Source of the DNA: an uncultured Dysosmobacter sp.
GTDB taxonomy: Bacteria; Bacillota; Clostridia; Oscillospirales; Oscillospiraceae
Length of the DNA stretch: 64,000 nucleotides
NCBI GenBank assembly: GCA_947625655.1
Contig: CANQPD010000002.1
Coordinates: 306,255 to 370,254 of the forward strand
Direction: 5' to 3'
Position 1 is the stretch's first letter. The number at the start of each line of letters is the position of its first letter. The notes beneath the pieces are model-generated. The model worked only from the letters and a program-made list of their open reading frames with translations. It searched no databases and had not been told where the DNA came from. A program made the translations under genes and the position numbers. Positions 35,851-44,095 of the stretch are shown piece after piece.

Positions 35851-36148
35851 AGCTTTCCGCCTCCTCCCCCATCAGCGCCGCCACCAGGGCGGCCGCCTCC
35901 TTTGACGCCGCGCGGTAATAGACCTCGTTGCCGCACCGCTCCGCCGTTACCACCCCTGCCGCCCGCAGCTTCTGCAGATGCTGGGAGAGACAGGACTGGG
36001 AAATGCCGATGCGCTCCTCCATGCAGCGCACGTTGCGGCAGCCCCCGCTCAGCAGCCCGTGGACGATCCGCAGCCGCACAGGGTGCGCCAGTGCCTTCAG
36101 CATCTCCGCCCGCCGTTCATAGTCTATGCGGTTTTCCACGACTTTCAC
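35840..36148 (-). CDS. ArsR/SmtB family transcriptional regulator
   Basis: 102 residues with a winged helix (ALAHPVRLRIVHGLLSGG, then SQSCLSQHLQKLRAAGVVTAERCGNEVYYRAAS). Cysteines at GCRNVRCMEE (about 37-42), in the recognition helix (ISQSCLSQH) and in ERCGNE could bind metal or react with oxidants; the classical ELCVC arsenite motif is absent. It opens the operon with the thioredoxin reductase-like and thioredoxin genes, which suggests thiol-stress sensing. An AT-rich dyad overlaps its promoter (about 36169-36191). Confidence 0.88.
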   Translation of the reverse strand: MKVVENRIDYERRAEMLKALAHPVRLRIVHGLLSGGCRNVRCMEERIGISQSCLSQHLQKLRAAGVVTAERCGNEVYYRAASKEAAALVAALMGEEAESYVL

Positions 36149-36166
36149 CGTCCTTCAGCAGATTTG

Positions 36167-36191
36167 ATTATTATAATATCATAATATTCCA
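36167..36191. promoter_or_regulatory. AT-rich dyad overlapping the arsR promoter
   Basis: ATTAT.....ATAAT type dyad (ATTATAATATCATAATATT in 36169-36188) includes a minus-strand TATAAT -10 box; TTGCGC lies 18 nt upstream of it (36201-36196 region). The position suits autorepression by the ArsR protein. Confidence 0.55.
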
Positions 36192-36237
36192 AAGCGCAAA
36201 GTTGCTTTTGCAACATCGGAAAATTTTATCTGTTCGG

Positions 36238-36266
36238 TTGCTTTTGGGCCGGGATTTTGGTACACT
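36238..36266 (+). promoter_or_regulatory. Promoter of rpe-recR
   Basis: TTGCTT (36238-36243), 17-nt spacer, TACACT (36261-36266). The following ~210-nt leader is GC-rich with a GAGCCGGC/GCCGGCTC hairpin (36283-36308) and a GGACGC/GCGTCC pairing (36352-36390 region); no coding function is evident there. Confidence 0.65.
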
Positions 36267-36483
36267 GGAGCCAACGAAATGAGAGCCGGCAGGCTGCCCC
36301 GCCGGCTCCCTATATGAAAAGCGGCGGCGCCTGACCCAGGGGCGGACGCTGCGCGGAGTTGTTGACTGGGGGCGTCCGGGCCGCTTGCAGCATCCTATGC
36401 GCCGCGTTCCTCCGCCGCCACCGGGCCCATCCGGGCTGTCCCGGCTCCGCCGCCGCCAATTCAACAGAAAAGAGGTCGTTTCC

Positions 36484-37128
36484 ATGATCAAAATTGCACC
36501 CTCCATCCTCTCCGCCGATTTTGCCAATCTGGAGCGGGATATCGGCCGCATCGCCGACGCCGACTATGTCCATGTGGATGTGATGGACGGCGTGTTCGTC
36601 CCCAACATCTCCATCGGCATTCCCGTGGTGCAGTCCATCCGCAAGGTGACGGACATGTTCCTGGACGTCCACCTGATGATCGTGGAGCCGGTGCGGTATG
36701 TGGAGCAGTTCTGCGACGCCGGCGCCGACCTGGTGACGGTCCATGTGGAGTCCGACTCCCAGGACAAGATCCTGGAGGCCATTGACAGGATCCACGCCAA
36801 GGGCAAAAAGGCCGGCATCGTGCTCAAGCCCAAGACCCCCGCCGAGGCGGTGCTGCCCTTCCTGGAGAAGGTGGAGCTGATCCTGGTCATGACCGTGGAG
36901 CCGGGCTTCGGCGGCCAGAAGTTCATGGCGGACATGATGCCCAAGGTGACGGCCATCCGCAGGCTCATCGACGAAAAGAACCCCGCCTGCGAGCTGGAGG
37001 TGGACGGCGGCGTGGCCCCGGACACCTGCAAAACCTGCATCGACGCCGGCGCCAACGTGCTGGTGGCGGGCAGCGCCGTGTACAAGGCCCCCGACATCCC
37101 CGCCCGCATCGCGGAGCTGCGGGGCTGA
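36484..37128 (+). CDS. rpe: Ribulose-phosphate 3-epimerase
   Basis: 214 residues, a complete TIM barrel. IAPSILSADFANLERDI, the metal His/Asp pair in HVDVMDGVFVPNIS (about 33-46) and DVHLMI, and the phosphate site VMTVEPGFGGQKF and DGGVAPDT are all present. It interconverts ribulose-5-phosphate and xylulose-5-phosphate. The reading frame opens 33 codons earlier in the GC-rich leader, but the ATG at 36484 follows AGAGG and is the family start. recR follows after 40 bp and is probably co-transcribed. Confidence 0.96.
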   Translation: MIKIAPSILSADFANLERDIGRIADADYVHVDVMDGVFVPNISIGIPVVQSIRKVTDMFLDVHLMIVEPVRYVEQFCDAGADLVTVHVESDSQDKILEAIDRIHAKGKKAGIVLKPKTPAEAVLPFLEKVELILVMTVEPGFGGQKFMADMMPKVTAIRRLIDEKNPACELEVDGGVAPDTCKTCIDAGANVLVAGSAVYKAPDIPARIAELRG

Positions 37129-37168
37129 GCCCCTCCATCATCCTCCCAGATAAGGAGCGTTATCCGCC

Positions 37169-37768
37169 ATGGAATACTTCCCCGCACCTCTTGAAAAGCT
37201 GGTGGAGCAGTTCGCCCGCCTGCCGGGCATCGGCGGCAAATCCGCCCAGCGCCTGGCCTTTTACGTCCTGGGCCTGCCGGAAGAGGACGCCAAGGAATTT
37301 GCCGACGCCATTCTGGACGCCAAGCGCTCTGTCACCTGCTGCCCGGTGTGCCAGAACTTCACCGCCGGCGGGCTGTGCCCCATCTGCGCCTCCCCCAAGC
37401 GGGACGGGACCACCATCTGCGTGGTGGCGGACCCCCGGGATGTGGCCGCCATTGAGCGCAGCCGGGAGTATAACGGCCATTATCATGTCCTCCACGGCGT
37501 CATCTCCCCCATGAACCACGTGGGGCCGGACGACCTGTCCATCAAGTCCCTGGTGGAGCGGGTTGCCAAGGGCGGCGTGCAGGAGGTCATCATGGCCACC
37601 AACCCGGACACCGAGGGCGAGGCCACCGCCATGTACATTGCCCGGCTGCTGAAGCCCTTTGAGGTGCGGGTCACCCGTCTGGCCTACGGCATCCCCGTGG
37701 GCGGACACCTGGAATTCGCCGACGACGCCACGCTGATGCGGGCGTTGGAGGGCCGCCGGGACATCTGA
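37169..37768 (+). CDS. recR: Recombination protein RecR
   Basis: 199 residues. N-terminal helix-hairpin-helix (LEKLVEQFARLPGIGGKSAQRLAFY), the four-Cys zinc finger (CPVCQNFTAGGLCPIC, about 55-70), a Toprim domain (CVVADPRDVAAIERS) and the C-terminal Walker-B-like ATNPDTEGEATAMY and RLAYGIPVGGHLEFADDATLMRALEGR. It acts with RecF/RecO in gap repair. dnaX and the YbaB gene often found upstream are not here; rpe is. Confidence 0.97.
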   Translation: MEYFPAPLEKLVEQFARLPGIGGKSAQRLAFYVLGLPEEDAKEFADAILDAKRSVTCCPVCQNFTAGGLCPICASPKRDGTTICVVADPRDVAAIERSREYNGHYHVLHGVISPMNHVGPDDLSIKSLVERVAKGGVQEVIMATNPDTEGEATAMYIARLLKPFEVRVTRLAYGIPVGGHLEFADDATLMRALEGRRDI

Positions 37769-37778
37769 AAACCGAATC

Positions 37779-37806
37779 AACGCCGCCCGTTCGGGCGGCG
37801 TTTTCT
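37779..37806 (+). terminator. Terminator after recR
   Basis: AACGCCGCCCG (37779-37789), TT loop, CGGGCGGCG (37792-37800), then TTTTCTTT. Confidence 0.92.
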
Positions 37807-37852
37807 TTCCTGTCGGTTAAAATTTTCTGCCGTTTCGTTAACTTTGCCTCCA

Positions 37853-37881
37853 TTGTGGATTTTCCCGGGACATGGTATTCT
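37853..37881 (+). promoter_or_regulatory. Promoter of the XRE-type regulator gene
   Basis: TTGTGG (about 37853-37858), 17-nt spacer, TATTCT (about 37876-37881), 45 nt before the start codon. Confidence 0.5.
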
Positions 37882-37925
37882 GATATCAGACAAGGCGCCT
37901 TGGACTTCTTTTCAGGAGGTTTCCC

Positions 37926-38993
37926 ATGGAAACAAATATCGGAAATGTGATCTGCGGTCTGCGGCGGAAGCGGGGCATGACCCAGGAGCAGCTTGCGGAG
38001 GCGGTGGGCGTCTCCACCCCCGCCGTCAGCAAGTGGGAGACGGCCTCCAGCTGCCCGGATGTGGCGCTGCTGGCCCCCATCGCCCGGGCGCTGGACACGG
38101 ATGTGAACACGCTGCTGTCTTTCACGCCGGCGCTCTCTCAGGAGGGCCTGCTCGCCCTGATCAAAGAGGTGCAGCAGCTTGCCGCGCAGGACGCCGCCGC
38201 GGCGCTGGCCCGGATGCATGAGGCGGTCCGGCGCTATCCCACAGACGCGCAGCTGTGGTTCCAGCTGGCCAGCCTTGCCATGAGCTTTCCCTCCCTGTTC
38301 GGCTGGGGCGAGGCAGAGACAGCGGAGGCCAAGGACTTCACGGAGCGGGGGCTCGCCTTCGCCCAGCAACACGGGGACCAGAAGCTGCGCCCCACCGCCA
38401 CCTATCTGCTGGCGGGTCTGGCGCTGAACGGCGGCCAGCTGGACCGGGCGGAGGCGCTTCTGGATTCCCTGCCTGTGCTTCCCCTGTCTCCCCAGGCCCT
38501 GTATACCGCGCTGTACCAGAAGCAGGGCGACAGGGGCAAGGCCAGGAACTCCGCCCAGGCGCAGCTGGCGGCCGGGGCCACGTCCGTGCTGAACGGGCTG
38601 CTGGCGCTGTCTTCCCCAGCGCTGGCGGAGACGGAGGACGAGGCGCGGCGGTTCTGTCAGGCTTACCGGACCACGGCGGAGGCGCTGGGCTATCCCAGCT
38701 CCCAGACGGATCTCATGTTTGCGATCCACGAGCTGGAGCGCGGACAGACAGACCAAGCCCTGGACCATCTGCTGCGGGCCGCCCATGACCTGATGGAACG
38801 GGAGGTCCCCCACCTGCTGTGGAGCCCCGGCGTCCCGGAGACGCAGCACGGCGAATACCGCCGCTTCCTGGGGCAGATGCTACGGGGCACGCTGCTGGCG
38901 GGTCCTGCCTTTGACGCGGTGCGGCAGGATCCCCGTTACCTGGAAGCGCTGGACATCCTGGCCGCCAGCGGCTCCGCCGCTCCGCAAAGTTGA
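37926..38993 (+). CDS. XRE family HTH regulator with TPR-like C-terminal region
   Basis: 355 residues. An N-terminal lambda-repressor-type HTH (about 5-62: NVICGLRRKRGMTQEQLAEAVGVSTPAVSKWETASSCPDVALLAPIARALDTDVNTLL) is followed by ~280 residues of helical repeats rich in Ala and Leu (LARMHEAVRRYPTDAQLWFQLASLAMSFP, ATYLLAGLALNGGQLDRAEALLDS), resembling TPR repeats. Such proteins are common in Clostridia and often answer to peptides or small ligands; target and ligand are unknown. SD CAGGAGG eight bases upstream. It stands alone between two terminators. Confidence 0.82.
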   Translation: METNIGNVICGLRRKRGMTQEQLAEAVGVSTPAVSKWETASSCPDVALLAPIARALDTDVNTLLSFTPALSQEGLLALIKEVQQLAAQDAAAALARMHEAVRRYPTDAQLWFQLASLAMSFPSLFGWGEAETAEAKDFTERGLAFAQQHGDQKLRPTATYLLAGLALNGGQLDRAEALLDSLPVLPLSPQALYTALYQKQGDRGKARNSAQAQLAAGATSVLNGLLALSSPALAETEDEARRFCQAYRTTAEALGYPSSQTDLMFAIHELERGQTDQALDHLLRAAHDLMEREVPHLLWSPGVPETQHGEYRRFLGQMLRGTLLAGPAFDAVRQDPRYLEALDILAASGSAAPQS

Positions 38994-38999
38994 AAACCA

Positions 39000-39033
39000 C
39001 CCGCCGCGGAATCTTCCGCGGCGGGCGGTTTTT
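39000..39033. terminator. Terminator between the XRE-type gene and the cysteine desulfidase gene
   Basis: CCCGCCGCGGAA (39000-39011) pairs with TTCCGCGGCGGG (39014-39025), followed by CGGTTTTT on the plus strand. Confidence 0.85.
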
Positions 39034-39048
39034 CTGTCAACGCTTTTC

Positions 39049-40341
39049 TCAGGCGTTCTGATCCTTTTCCATCATGATGTTCAAAATGGTCTTGTCGGTC
39101 TCCACCATGCCGGGGGTGCTGACCCGGCCCATGTTGCGGATGGCCTGCTCCGGGGTGGCGCCGCAGATGCCGTCGCTGGCCTGCAGCACGACGTCTTCCA
39201 TGGCGAGATAGGCGCACATCAGCGCCGCGCTGCTGGCGGTGGCCAGCTTCAGCGCGCAGCCGATCTTGCCGCCGTCACAGATCATGCCGGTCAGGTTGCC
39301 GCTCATGTTGATGATGGCATAGCCGATCTGCTCGTCCGTGCCGCCCATCAGCCAGACCATGGCCGCCGCCGCGGAGGTGGCGGCGGAGACGCCGCAGCCG
39401 CAGGTGGCGGACAGCTTGCCGGTGTAGTACTTGATGTAGACATTCATGGCGTGGGAAAAGGCCAGGGCCTTTTCCAGCGCCTCTCTGGAGGCCCCCAGAT
39501 GGTTGGCCATCTCCACCACCGGGATGATGGCGGTGATGCCGTGGTTGCCGCTGCCGGCGCTGCTCATCACAGCGTAGGGGCAGCCGCTCATGCGGCCCTC
39601 GGCGCTGCTGGCCACCCGGAGCATGGTGCGGCTGAAGAGGTTTTCGCCCATGGCCCCGGTCTCCGCCTGGCGCTTCAGCGCTCCGGCGATGCCGATGCCC
39701 AGCTTGTGATCCAGGCCGAAGTCCGCCAGCCTTTCATTCATGTCCATGCCGTCCAGCATAAAGGCCAGCTCGTCCCCGCCGCACTGCTCCACCACGGCCT
39801 TGATCTCCGCCACCGTCATGGGCATCAGCTTGGCGTGGAGCTCGTCCTGGCCGGCGGCGCTGTAGGCCTTTTCCAGCAGGACATCGTTGTTCCGCTTGGT
39901 CAGCACGATGTTGGAGTGGGTGCCCCGGATCTCGCTGATGCCGATGCCGGCGGTGGTGATGACCTCCGCCCGGGCATAGAGCTGGGTCTCGTCGTGCTTG
40001 ATCATCACGATGACGTGCCGGTCCTCCACCAGGCGGATGGCGGCCTCGCTGACGGCGTCGTCGATGTCCTCCAGAAGCTGCAGCTTCTTCTCGGGATTGC
40101 TCAGGCACGCGCCCAGGGCAGCGGCGTATTTCAGGCCCACCCGGGGAAAGCCGGGGATGCCCACGCTCATGCCGTTTTTGTAGATGCCGGGATTCACCTC
40201 CAATTTGACGGAGACGATCTCCCCGCCGATGGCGCGGCTGGCGTCGGCGGCGGCCAGCGCCGCGCAGACCGGCTCGGTGCAGCCCAGGGCCGGGACCACC
40301 TCCTGGTGCAGCAGTGTCAGCAGTTCTTCCTTGGTCAGCAT
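39049..40341 (-). CDS. L-cysteine desulfidase/L-serine dehydratase-like protein (UPF0597, CdsB/CyuA family)
   Basis: 430 residues, the full UPF0597 length. The family marks are [20 protein letters not shown] at the N-terminus, [16 protein letters not shown] near 265, [15 protein letters not shown] near 310 and [21 protein letters not shown] near 352; the conserved cysteines are the expected [4Fe-4S] ligands. Related enzymes break L-cysteine to pyruvate, sulfide and ammonia (or act on serine). It stands alone and divergent from a sigma-54 activator gene, with a matching -24/-12 promoter at 40398-40413, so it is very likely that activator's target. Confidence 0.88.
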   Translation of the reverse strand: MLTKEELLTLLHQEVVPALGCTEPVCAALAAADASRAIGGEIVSVKLEVNPGIYKNGMSVGIPGFPRVGLKYAAALGACLSNPEKKLQLLEDIDDAVSEAAIRLVEDRHVIVMIKHDETQLYARAEVITTAGIGISEIRGTHSNIVLTKRNNDVLLEKAYSAAGQDELHAKLMPMTVAEIKAVVEQCGGDELAFMLDGMDMNERLADFGLDHKLGIGIAGALKRQAETGAMGENLFSRTMLRVASSAEGRMSGCPYAVMSSAGSGNHGITAIIPVVEMANHLGASREALEKALAFSHAMNVYIKYYTGKLSATCGCGVSAATSAAAAMVWLMGGTDEQIGYAIINMSGNLTGMICDGGKIGCALKLATASSAALMCAYLAMEDVVLQASDGICGATPEQAIRNMGRVSTPGMVETDKTILNIMMEKDQNA

Positions 40342-40397
40342 ATCTGTACTCCTTCCCCGCGGATCTCAGCGGTATATTTACTCTGCCTTAAAAACAA

Positions 40398-40413
40398 AGC
40401 AAAATTTGTGCCA
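40398..40413 (-). promoter_or_regulatory. Sigma-54 promoter of the cysteine desulfidase gene
   Basis: Minus strand TGGCACA-AATT-TTGCT, with GG and GC exactly 10 nt apart, matching TGGCACG-N4-TTGCW except one base. It lies 57 nt before the start codon. Confidence 0.85.
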
Positions 40414-40425
40414 CCTTCTTTTCCC

Positions 40426-40458
40426 GGGAAAATCACAAATGTCCCTTGCGATTTTCCC
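40426..40458. promoter_or_regulatory. Inverted repeat, probable binding site of the sigma-54 activator
   Basis: GGGAAAATC (40426-40434) and GATTTTCCC (40450-40458) form a perfect 9-bp dyad, extended after one mismatch by CAA/TTG. It is about 15 bp upstream of the -24 element and about 50 bp before the activator gene, so the protein could both activate the enzyme gene and control itself. Confidence 0.65.
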
Positions 40459-40507
40459 GCAAGCATGATTAAATGGTTAAAGTTAATGGTCAAAAGGAGT
40501 GATCGCC

Positions 40508-42568
40508 ATGGCTGAGAAAAAGAAGATCTCCATCATCGCCCTGGATCCCAGGGCCGCCAGATCCTACAAGCGGGATGTGGAAAGCCTGTTCGGCGAGGTG
40601 GCGGAGGTGGCGGCCTTTTCCGTCATGGACGGCTCCGCCACAGGCGTTCTGGAGCGGGCGGACCTGTTCGCCGCCTCCACAGACGCCTTCGGCTCCGCGG
40701 AGGAGCTGGCCCGCCATGTGCCCATGGGCTGCCAGACCATGGCCATTGAGGTGTCCTTCCGGTGGAGCGAGCTGCACAAGCTGAAGGAGCTGCCGGCGGG
40801 CAGCCGGGTACTATTCGTCAACTTTACCCAGACCATGGCCCGGGAGGCCATCGCCCAGCTGGAACAATTCGGCATCAACCATATCCAGTGGATCCCCTAT
40901 TTCCCGGGGGCAAAGCTGGAGGAGGACGTGCATATCGCGGTCACGCCGGATGAAATGCGCTACGTTCCCCAGCACATAGCCACCAAGATCAATTTGGGCC
41001 AGCGGGTCTGCACCTCCGGCATGATGATCGAGATTGCCCTGCGGCTGGGGCTGGAGCATCTGTTGGAGACGCCGAAATTCCAGGAGTATTTCCGCTCCAT
41101 TGCCACCAGCAATTACAGCTTTGACCAGATGTTTGCCCGCTCCATCCGGCTGGAGAGCCAGTTCCATATTTTAATGGAGAGCCTGGATGACGGCGTCATC
41201 GGCATCAACGAAAAGGGCGAGGTCTTCGCCTGCAGCCGCCACGCGGAGGAGATCACCCGGGTCAGCGCCTCCCTGATCATGGGAAAGCGGGGTGACGAGG
41301 TCTTTCCCTACATCCCCTTTTCCCAGTGTCTCCGGGAAAAGCGCTCCCTCCCCGCCAAGGTCACCCGGGTCAACGGCGCAAACATCAGCATCGAGGTGGT
41401 CCCCGTCATCCGGCAGAAGGAGTGCATCGGCGCCTTCGCCATTTTGCAGAAGTTCAACGAGGTGGAGGCCCGCCAAAGCGAGCTGCGCAGCCAGTTGTTC
41501 CACAAGGGGTACTACGCCAAATACGGCTTTGAGGACGTCATCGGCCAGTCCACCGCCATCCTGCGGACCAAGGAGGTCCTGCGGCGGATGGCCGCCAGCG
41601 AAAGCCCCGTCCTGCTGATCGGCGAGACCGGCACCGGCAAGGAGCTGTTCGCCCACGCGGTCCACCGGGCGTCCAACCGGCGGGAGGGGCCCTTTGTGGC
41701 CATCAACGTGGCGGCGTTTCCCGAAAACCTGCTGGAAAGCGAGCTGTTCGGCTACGAGGAGGGGGCCTTTACCGGGGCCAAAAAGGGCGGGCGGCCCGGC
41801 CTTTTTGAGCTGGCCCACAAGGGCACCCTGTTTTTAGATGAGGTGGAGGGCATGAGCCTGCCCCTGCAGGTCAAGCTGCTGCGGGTCCTCCAGGAAAAAG
41901 AAGTGATGCGGGTGGGCGGCGGCCGGATCATCCATATCGACGTCCGCATCGTGGCCGCCACCAATGAATCCCTGGAGGCCAAGGTGGACGAGGGCAGCTT
42001 CCGCCGGGATCTCTATTACCGGCTCAACACCCTGCCCGCCGTCATCCCGCCCCTGGCCCAGCGGGGCGACGACCTGTTTTTGCTGCTGGACCACTTCCGC
42101 CGGGAGCTCCACGGAGATTTTCAGCTGACGATGCCGGTGCGGGACTTTTTGAAGCAGTACCGCTGGCCCGGCAACATCCGGGAGCTGCGGAACGTGGTGG
42201 AATACTTTATTTACACCGGGCACCGGGAGATCACCATGGACGACCTGCCTCCCACGGTCCTCCGGAGATCCCGGGAACCGGCCGCCGCGCCTGTCCCCCG
42301 CCAGGAGGACCTCCGGAACGGCTGGCAGGAGGACGCCTTTCAATTCGTGCTGGAGCAGCTCTACCTCGCCTCGGAGGCCCAGGCGCCCATTGGGCGGGAA
42401 GCGCTGCTGCAAAAGGCCCGGGAAGCCCACATCCCCCTGTCCCAGCAGGAGATCCGCGGGATCTTGACAGGCATGGCGGAACAGGGACTGGTCAGGGTCA
42501 GCAGGGGCCGGGGCGGCAGCCGGCTGACGCCGGCGGGCCGCGCCCTGTGGGAAAACGGTCATAGTTGA
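40508..42568 (+). CDS. Sigma-54-dependent transcriptional activator with PrpR-type N-terminal domain
   Basis: 686 residues. A PrpR_N sensor domain (about 5-185), a PAS-like domain (about 225-335, FHILMESLDDGVIGINEKGEVFACSRHAEEI), the AAA+ domain (about 350-580) with Walker A GETGTGKE near 372 and the sigma-54-contact GAFTGA near 419, Walker B TLFLDEVEG and the R-finger region. The C-terminus is not a standard Fis helix but a winged-helix-like segment (QQEIRGILTGMAEQGLVRVSRGRGGSRLTPAG). The ATG at 40508 is eight bases from AAAGGAG. It is flanked by two genes or operons with -24/-12 promoters, so it is the local regulator of cysteine/serine breakdown; the ligand is unknown. Confidence 0.9.
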   Translation: MAEKKKISIIALDPRAARSYKRDVESLFGEVAEVAAFSVMDGSATGVLERADLFAASTDAFGSAEELARHVPMGCQTMAIEVSFRWSELHKLKELPAGSRVLFVNFTQTMAREAIAQLEQFGINHIQWIPYFPGAKLEEDVHIAVTPDEMRYVPQHIATKINLGQRVCTSGMMIEIALRLGLEHLLETPKFQEYFRSIATSNYSFDQMFARSIRLESQFHILMESLDDGVIGINEKGEVFACSRHAEEITRVSASLIMGKRGDEVFPYIPFSQCLREKRSLPAKVTRVNGANISIEVVPVIRQKECIGAFAILQKFNEVEARQSELRSQLFHKGYYAKYGFEDVIGQSTAILRTKEVLRRMAASESPVLLIGETGTGKELFAHAVHRASNRREGPFVAINVAAFPENLLESELFGYEEGAFTGAKKGGRPGLFELAHKGTLFLDEVEGMSLPLQVKLLRVLQEKEVMRVGGGRIIHIDVRIVAATNESLEAKVDEGSFRRDLYYRLNTLPAVIPPLAQRGDDLFLLLDHFRRELHGDFQLTMPVRDFLKQYRWPGNIRELRNVVEYFIYTGHREITMDDLPPTVLRRSREPAAAPVPRQEDLRNGWQEDAFQFVLEQLYLASEAQAPIGREALLQKAREAHIPLSQQEIRGILTGMAEQGLVRVSRGRGGSRLTPAGRALWENGHS

Positions 42569-42581
42569 CAAAACTATGACC
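42557..42581. promoter_or_regulatory. Inverted repeat across the activator stop codon
   Basis: GGTCATAGTT (42557-42566) and AACTATGACC (42572-42581) are perfect arms five bases apart, covering the TGA at 42566. No T run follows, so it is either a DNA-binding site about 200 bp upstream of the next sigma-54 promoter or an RNA stem. Confidence 0.5.
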
Positions 42582-42660
42582 AATAAATCCAATAAAAACA
42601 AATCCTTCTCCCATTCCGCGCCCCGCGTCCCTGGTGAACGATTATCGGAACGGAAAACAG

Positions 42661-42708
42661 GCCCCCGGAGGGCTTCGGCAGATCGTCGAAACCGTCCGGG
42701 GGCTTTTT
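42661..42708 (+). terminator. Terminator after the sigma-54 activator gene
   Basis: GCCCCCGGA (42661-42669) pairs with TCCGGGGGC (42695-42703), followed by five T. Confidence 0.85.
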
Positions 42709-42777
42709 GTCAGATTTCCACGATTCTCTCCCGGATCTCCCACAGATTTTAGCGGCCAGATGCACAATCCGCGTGTT

Positions 42778-42793
42778 TGGCATGTTTTTTGCT
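42778..42793 (+). promoter_or_regulatory. Sigma-54 promoter of the patB-symporter-ridA operon
   Basis: TGGCATG-TTTT-TTGCT with the GG and GC 10 nt apart, 55 nt before the start codon of the lyase gene. It mirrors the -24/-12 element in front of the cysteine desulfidase gene. Confidence 0.85.
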
Positions 42794-42847
42794 TGTATAA
42801 CAGGGCAAATCGCATCACACACCACGATTGAGAAAGGAAGGACACAC

Positions 42848-44017
42848 ATGAAGTACGATTTTGACAAGATCGTCGACCGCTCCAACAACCACTCCGCCAA
42901 ATACGATGAGCGGAAGAAAAAGTTCGGCACCGACGACGTCATCCCCCTGTGGATCGCGGACATGGACTTCCGCACCTGCCAGAGCGTCATCGATGCCCTG
43001 ACGGCCCGGGCCCAGGAGGGCATCTGGGGCTACACCGCCCGGCCGGACAGCTATTTTGAGGCCATCCGCGGCTGGCAGAAGCGCCGGAACAACTGGGACA
43101 TCGACCCCAAGCTGATGAGCTTCAGCCTGGGCGTAGTCCAGACCATCAGCGCCTGCGTGAAGCTGTTCACCCCCGAGGGCGGCAGCGTCCTCATCCAGAC
43201 CCCCGTGTACTCCGAGTTTTACGACATGACGGAGGCCTGGAACCGCAAGGTCCTGGAAAACCAGTTCATCGAGAAGGACGGGCAGTGGACCGTGGACTGG
43301 GCGGATTTTGAGGCCAAGCTCCAGCAGGCGGACCTCTTCGTCCTGTGCAACCCCCACAACCCCCTGGGCATCGTGTGGACCCCCGAGGAACTGCGGCGGA
43401 TGGCGGAGCTGTGCATGAAATACCATGTTCCCATGCTCTCCGACGAGATCCACTCCGACCTGATCTTCCACGGCAGGCACCACACCCCCGTGGCAAGCCT
43501 CTCCCCTGAGATCGCGAATTACGTCATCACCGGCATCTCCGGCACCAAGACCTTTAACCTGGCGGGCCTCCAGGCCAGCACCGTGGTGTTCCCCAACGCG
43601 CATATGAAGGCCGTCTTCGACCGGTTCTGGATGAACATGGACATCCACCGGAACAACGCCTTCTCCCTCACCGCCATGGAGGCCGCCTTCACCGGCGGCG
43701 AGGAGTGGCTGGAGCAGCTGCTGCCCTACATCTCCGCCAACTTCGACTTCGTGGTGGACTACTGCGAAAAGCACATCCCCAGGATCCGCACCTACGCCCC
43801 CGACGCCACCTACCTCATGTGGCTGGACTGCCGCGCCCTGGGCATGAGCAACGAAGAGCTCCATGACTTCATGATCCAGAAGGCCAAGCTGGGCCTGAAC
43901 GACGGCTGCTCCTTCGGCCGCAGCCTCAGCGGCTACATGCGGCTCAACGCCGCCTGCCCCCGCAGTGTCCTGGAGCAGGCCATGCGCCAGCTGGAGGCCG
44001 CCGTCAACAGCCTGTAA
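42848..44017 (+). CDS. PatB/MalY-type PLP-dependent C-S lyase (cystathionine beta-lyase family)
   Basis: 389 residues, fold-type I aminotransferase. MKYDFDKIVDRSNNHSAKYD and PLWIADMDF (about 33-41) are PatB/MalY signatures; VLCNPHNPLG is the pyridine-ring Asn motif, SDEIHSDL holds the Asp, and SGTKTFNLAG (about 235-244) the PLP lysine. These enzymes cleave cysteine, cystine or cystathionine to thiol, ammonia and pyruvate, releasing 2-aminoacrylate as an intermediate. First gene of an operon with a symporter, RidA and a glutaredoxin-like protein, under a sigma-54 promoter. Strong ribosome site AAAGGAAGG before ATG 42848; upstream frame unsupported. Confidence 0.9.
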   Translation: MKYDFDKIVDRSNNHSAKYDERKKKFGTDDVIPLWIADMDFRTCQSVIDALTARAQEGIWGYTARPDSYFEAIRGWQKRRNNWDIDPKLMSFSLGVVQTISACVKLFTPEGGSVLIQTPVYSEFYDMTEAWNRKVLENQFIEKDGQWTVDWADFEAKLQQADLFVLCNPHNPLGIVWTPEELRRMAELCMKYHVPMLSDEIHSDLIFHGRHHTPVASLSPEIANYVITGISGTKTFNLAGLQASTVVFPNAHMKAVFDRFWMNMDIHRNNAFSLTAMEAAFTGGEEWLEQLLPYISANFDFVVDYCEKHIPRIRTYAPDATYLMWLDCRALGMSNEELHDFMIQKAKLGLNDGCSFGRSLSGYMRLNAACPRSVLEQAMRQLEAAVNSL

Positions 44018-44095
44018 CCCCGTGCTTCCCCGCCGCGAGGCGGGATGACATACCCAAAAATATATAGAAGAAAAAGAGAAACGGAGACTGTCATT

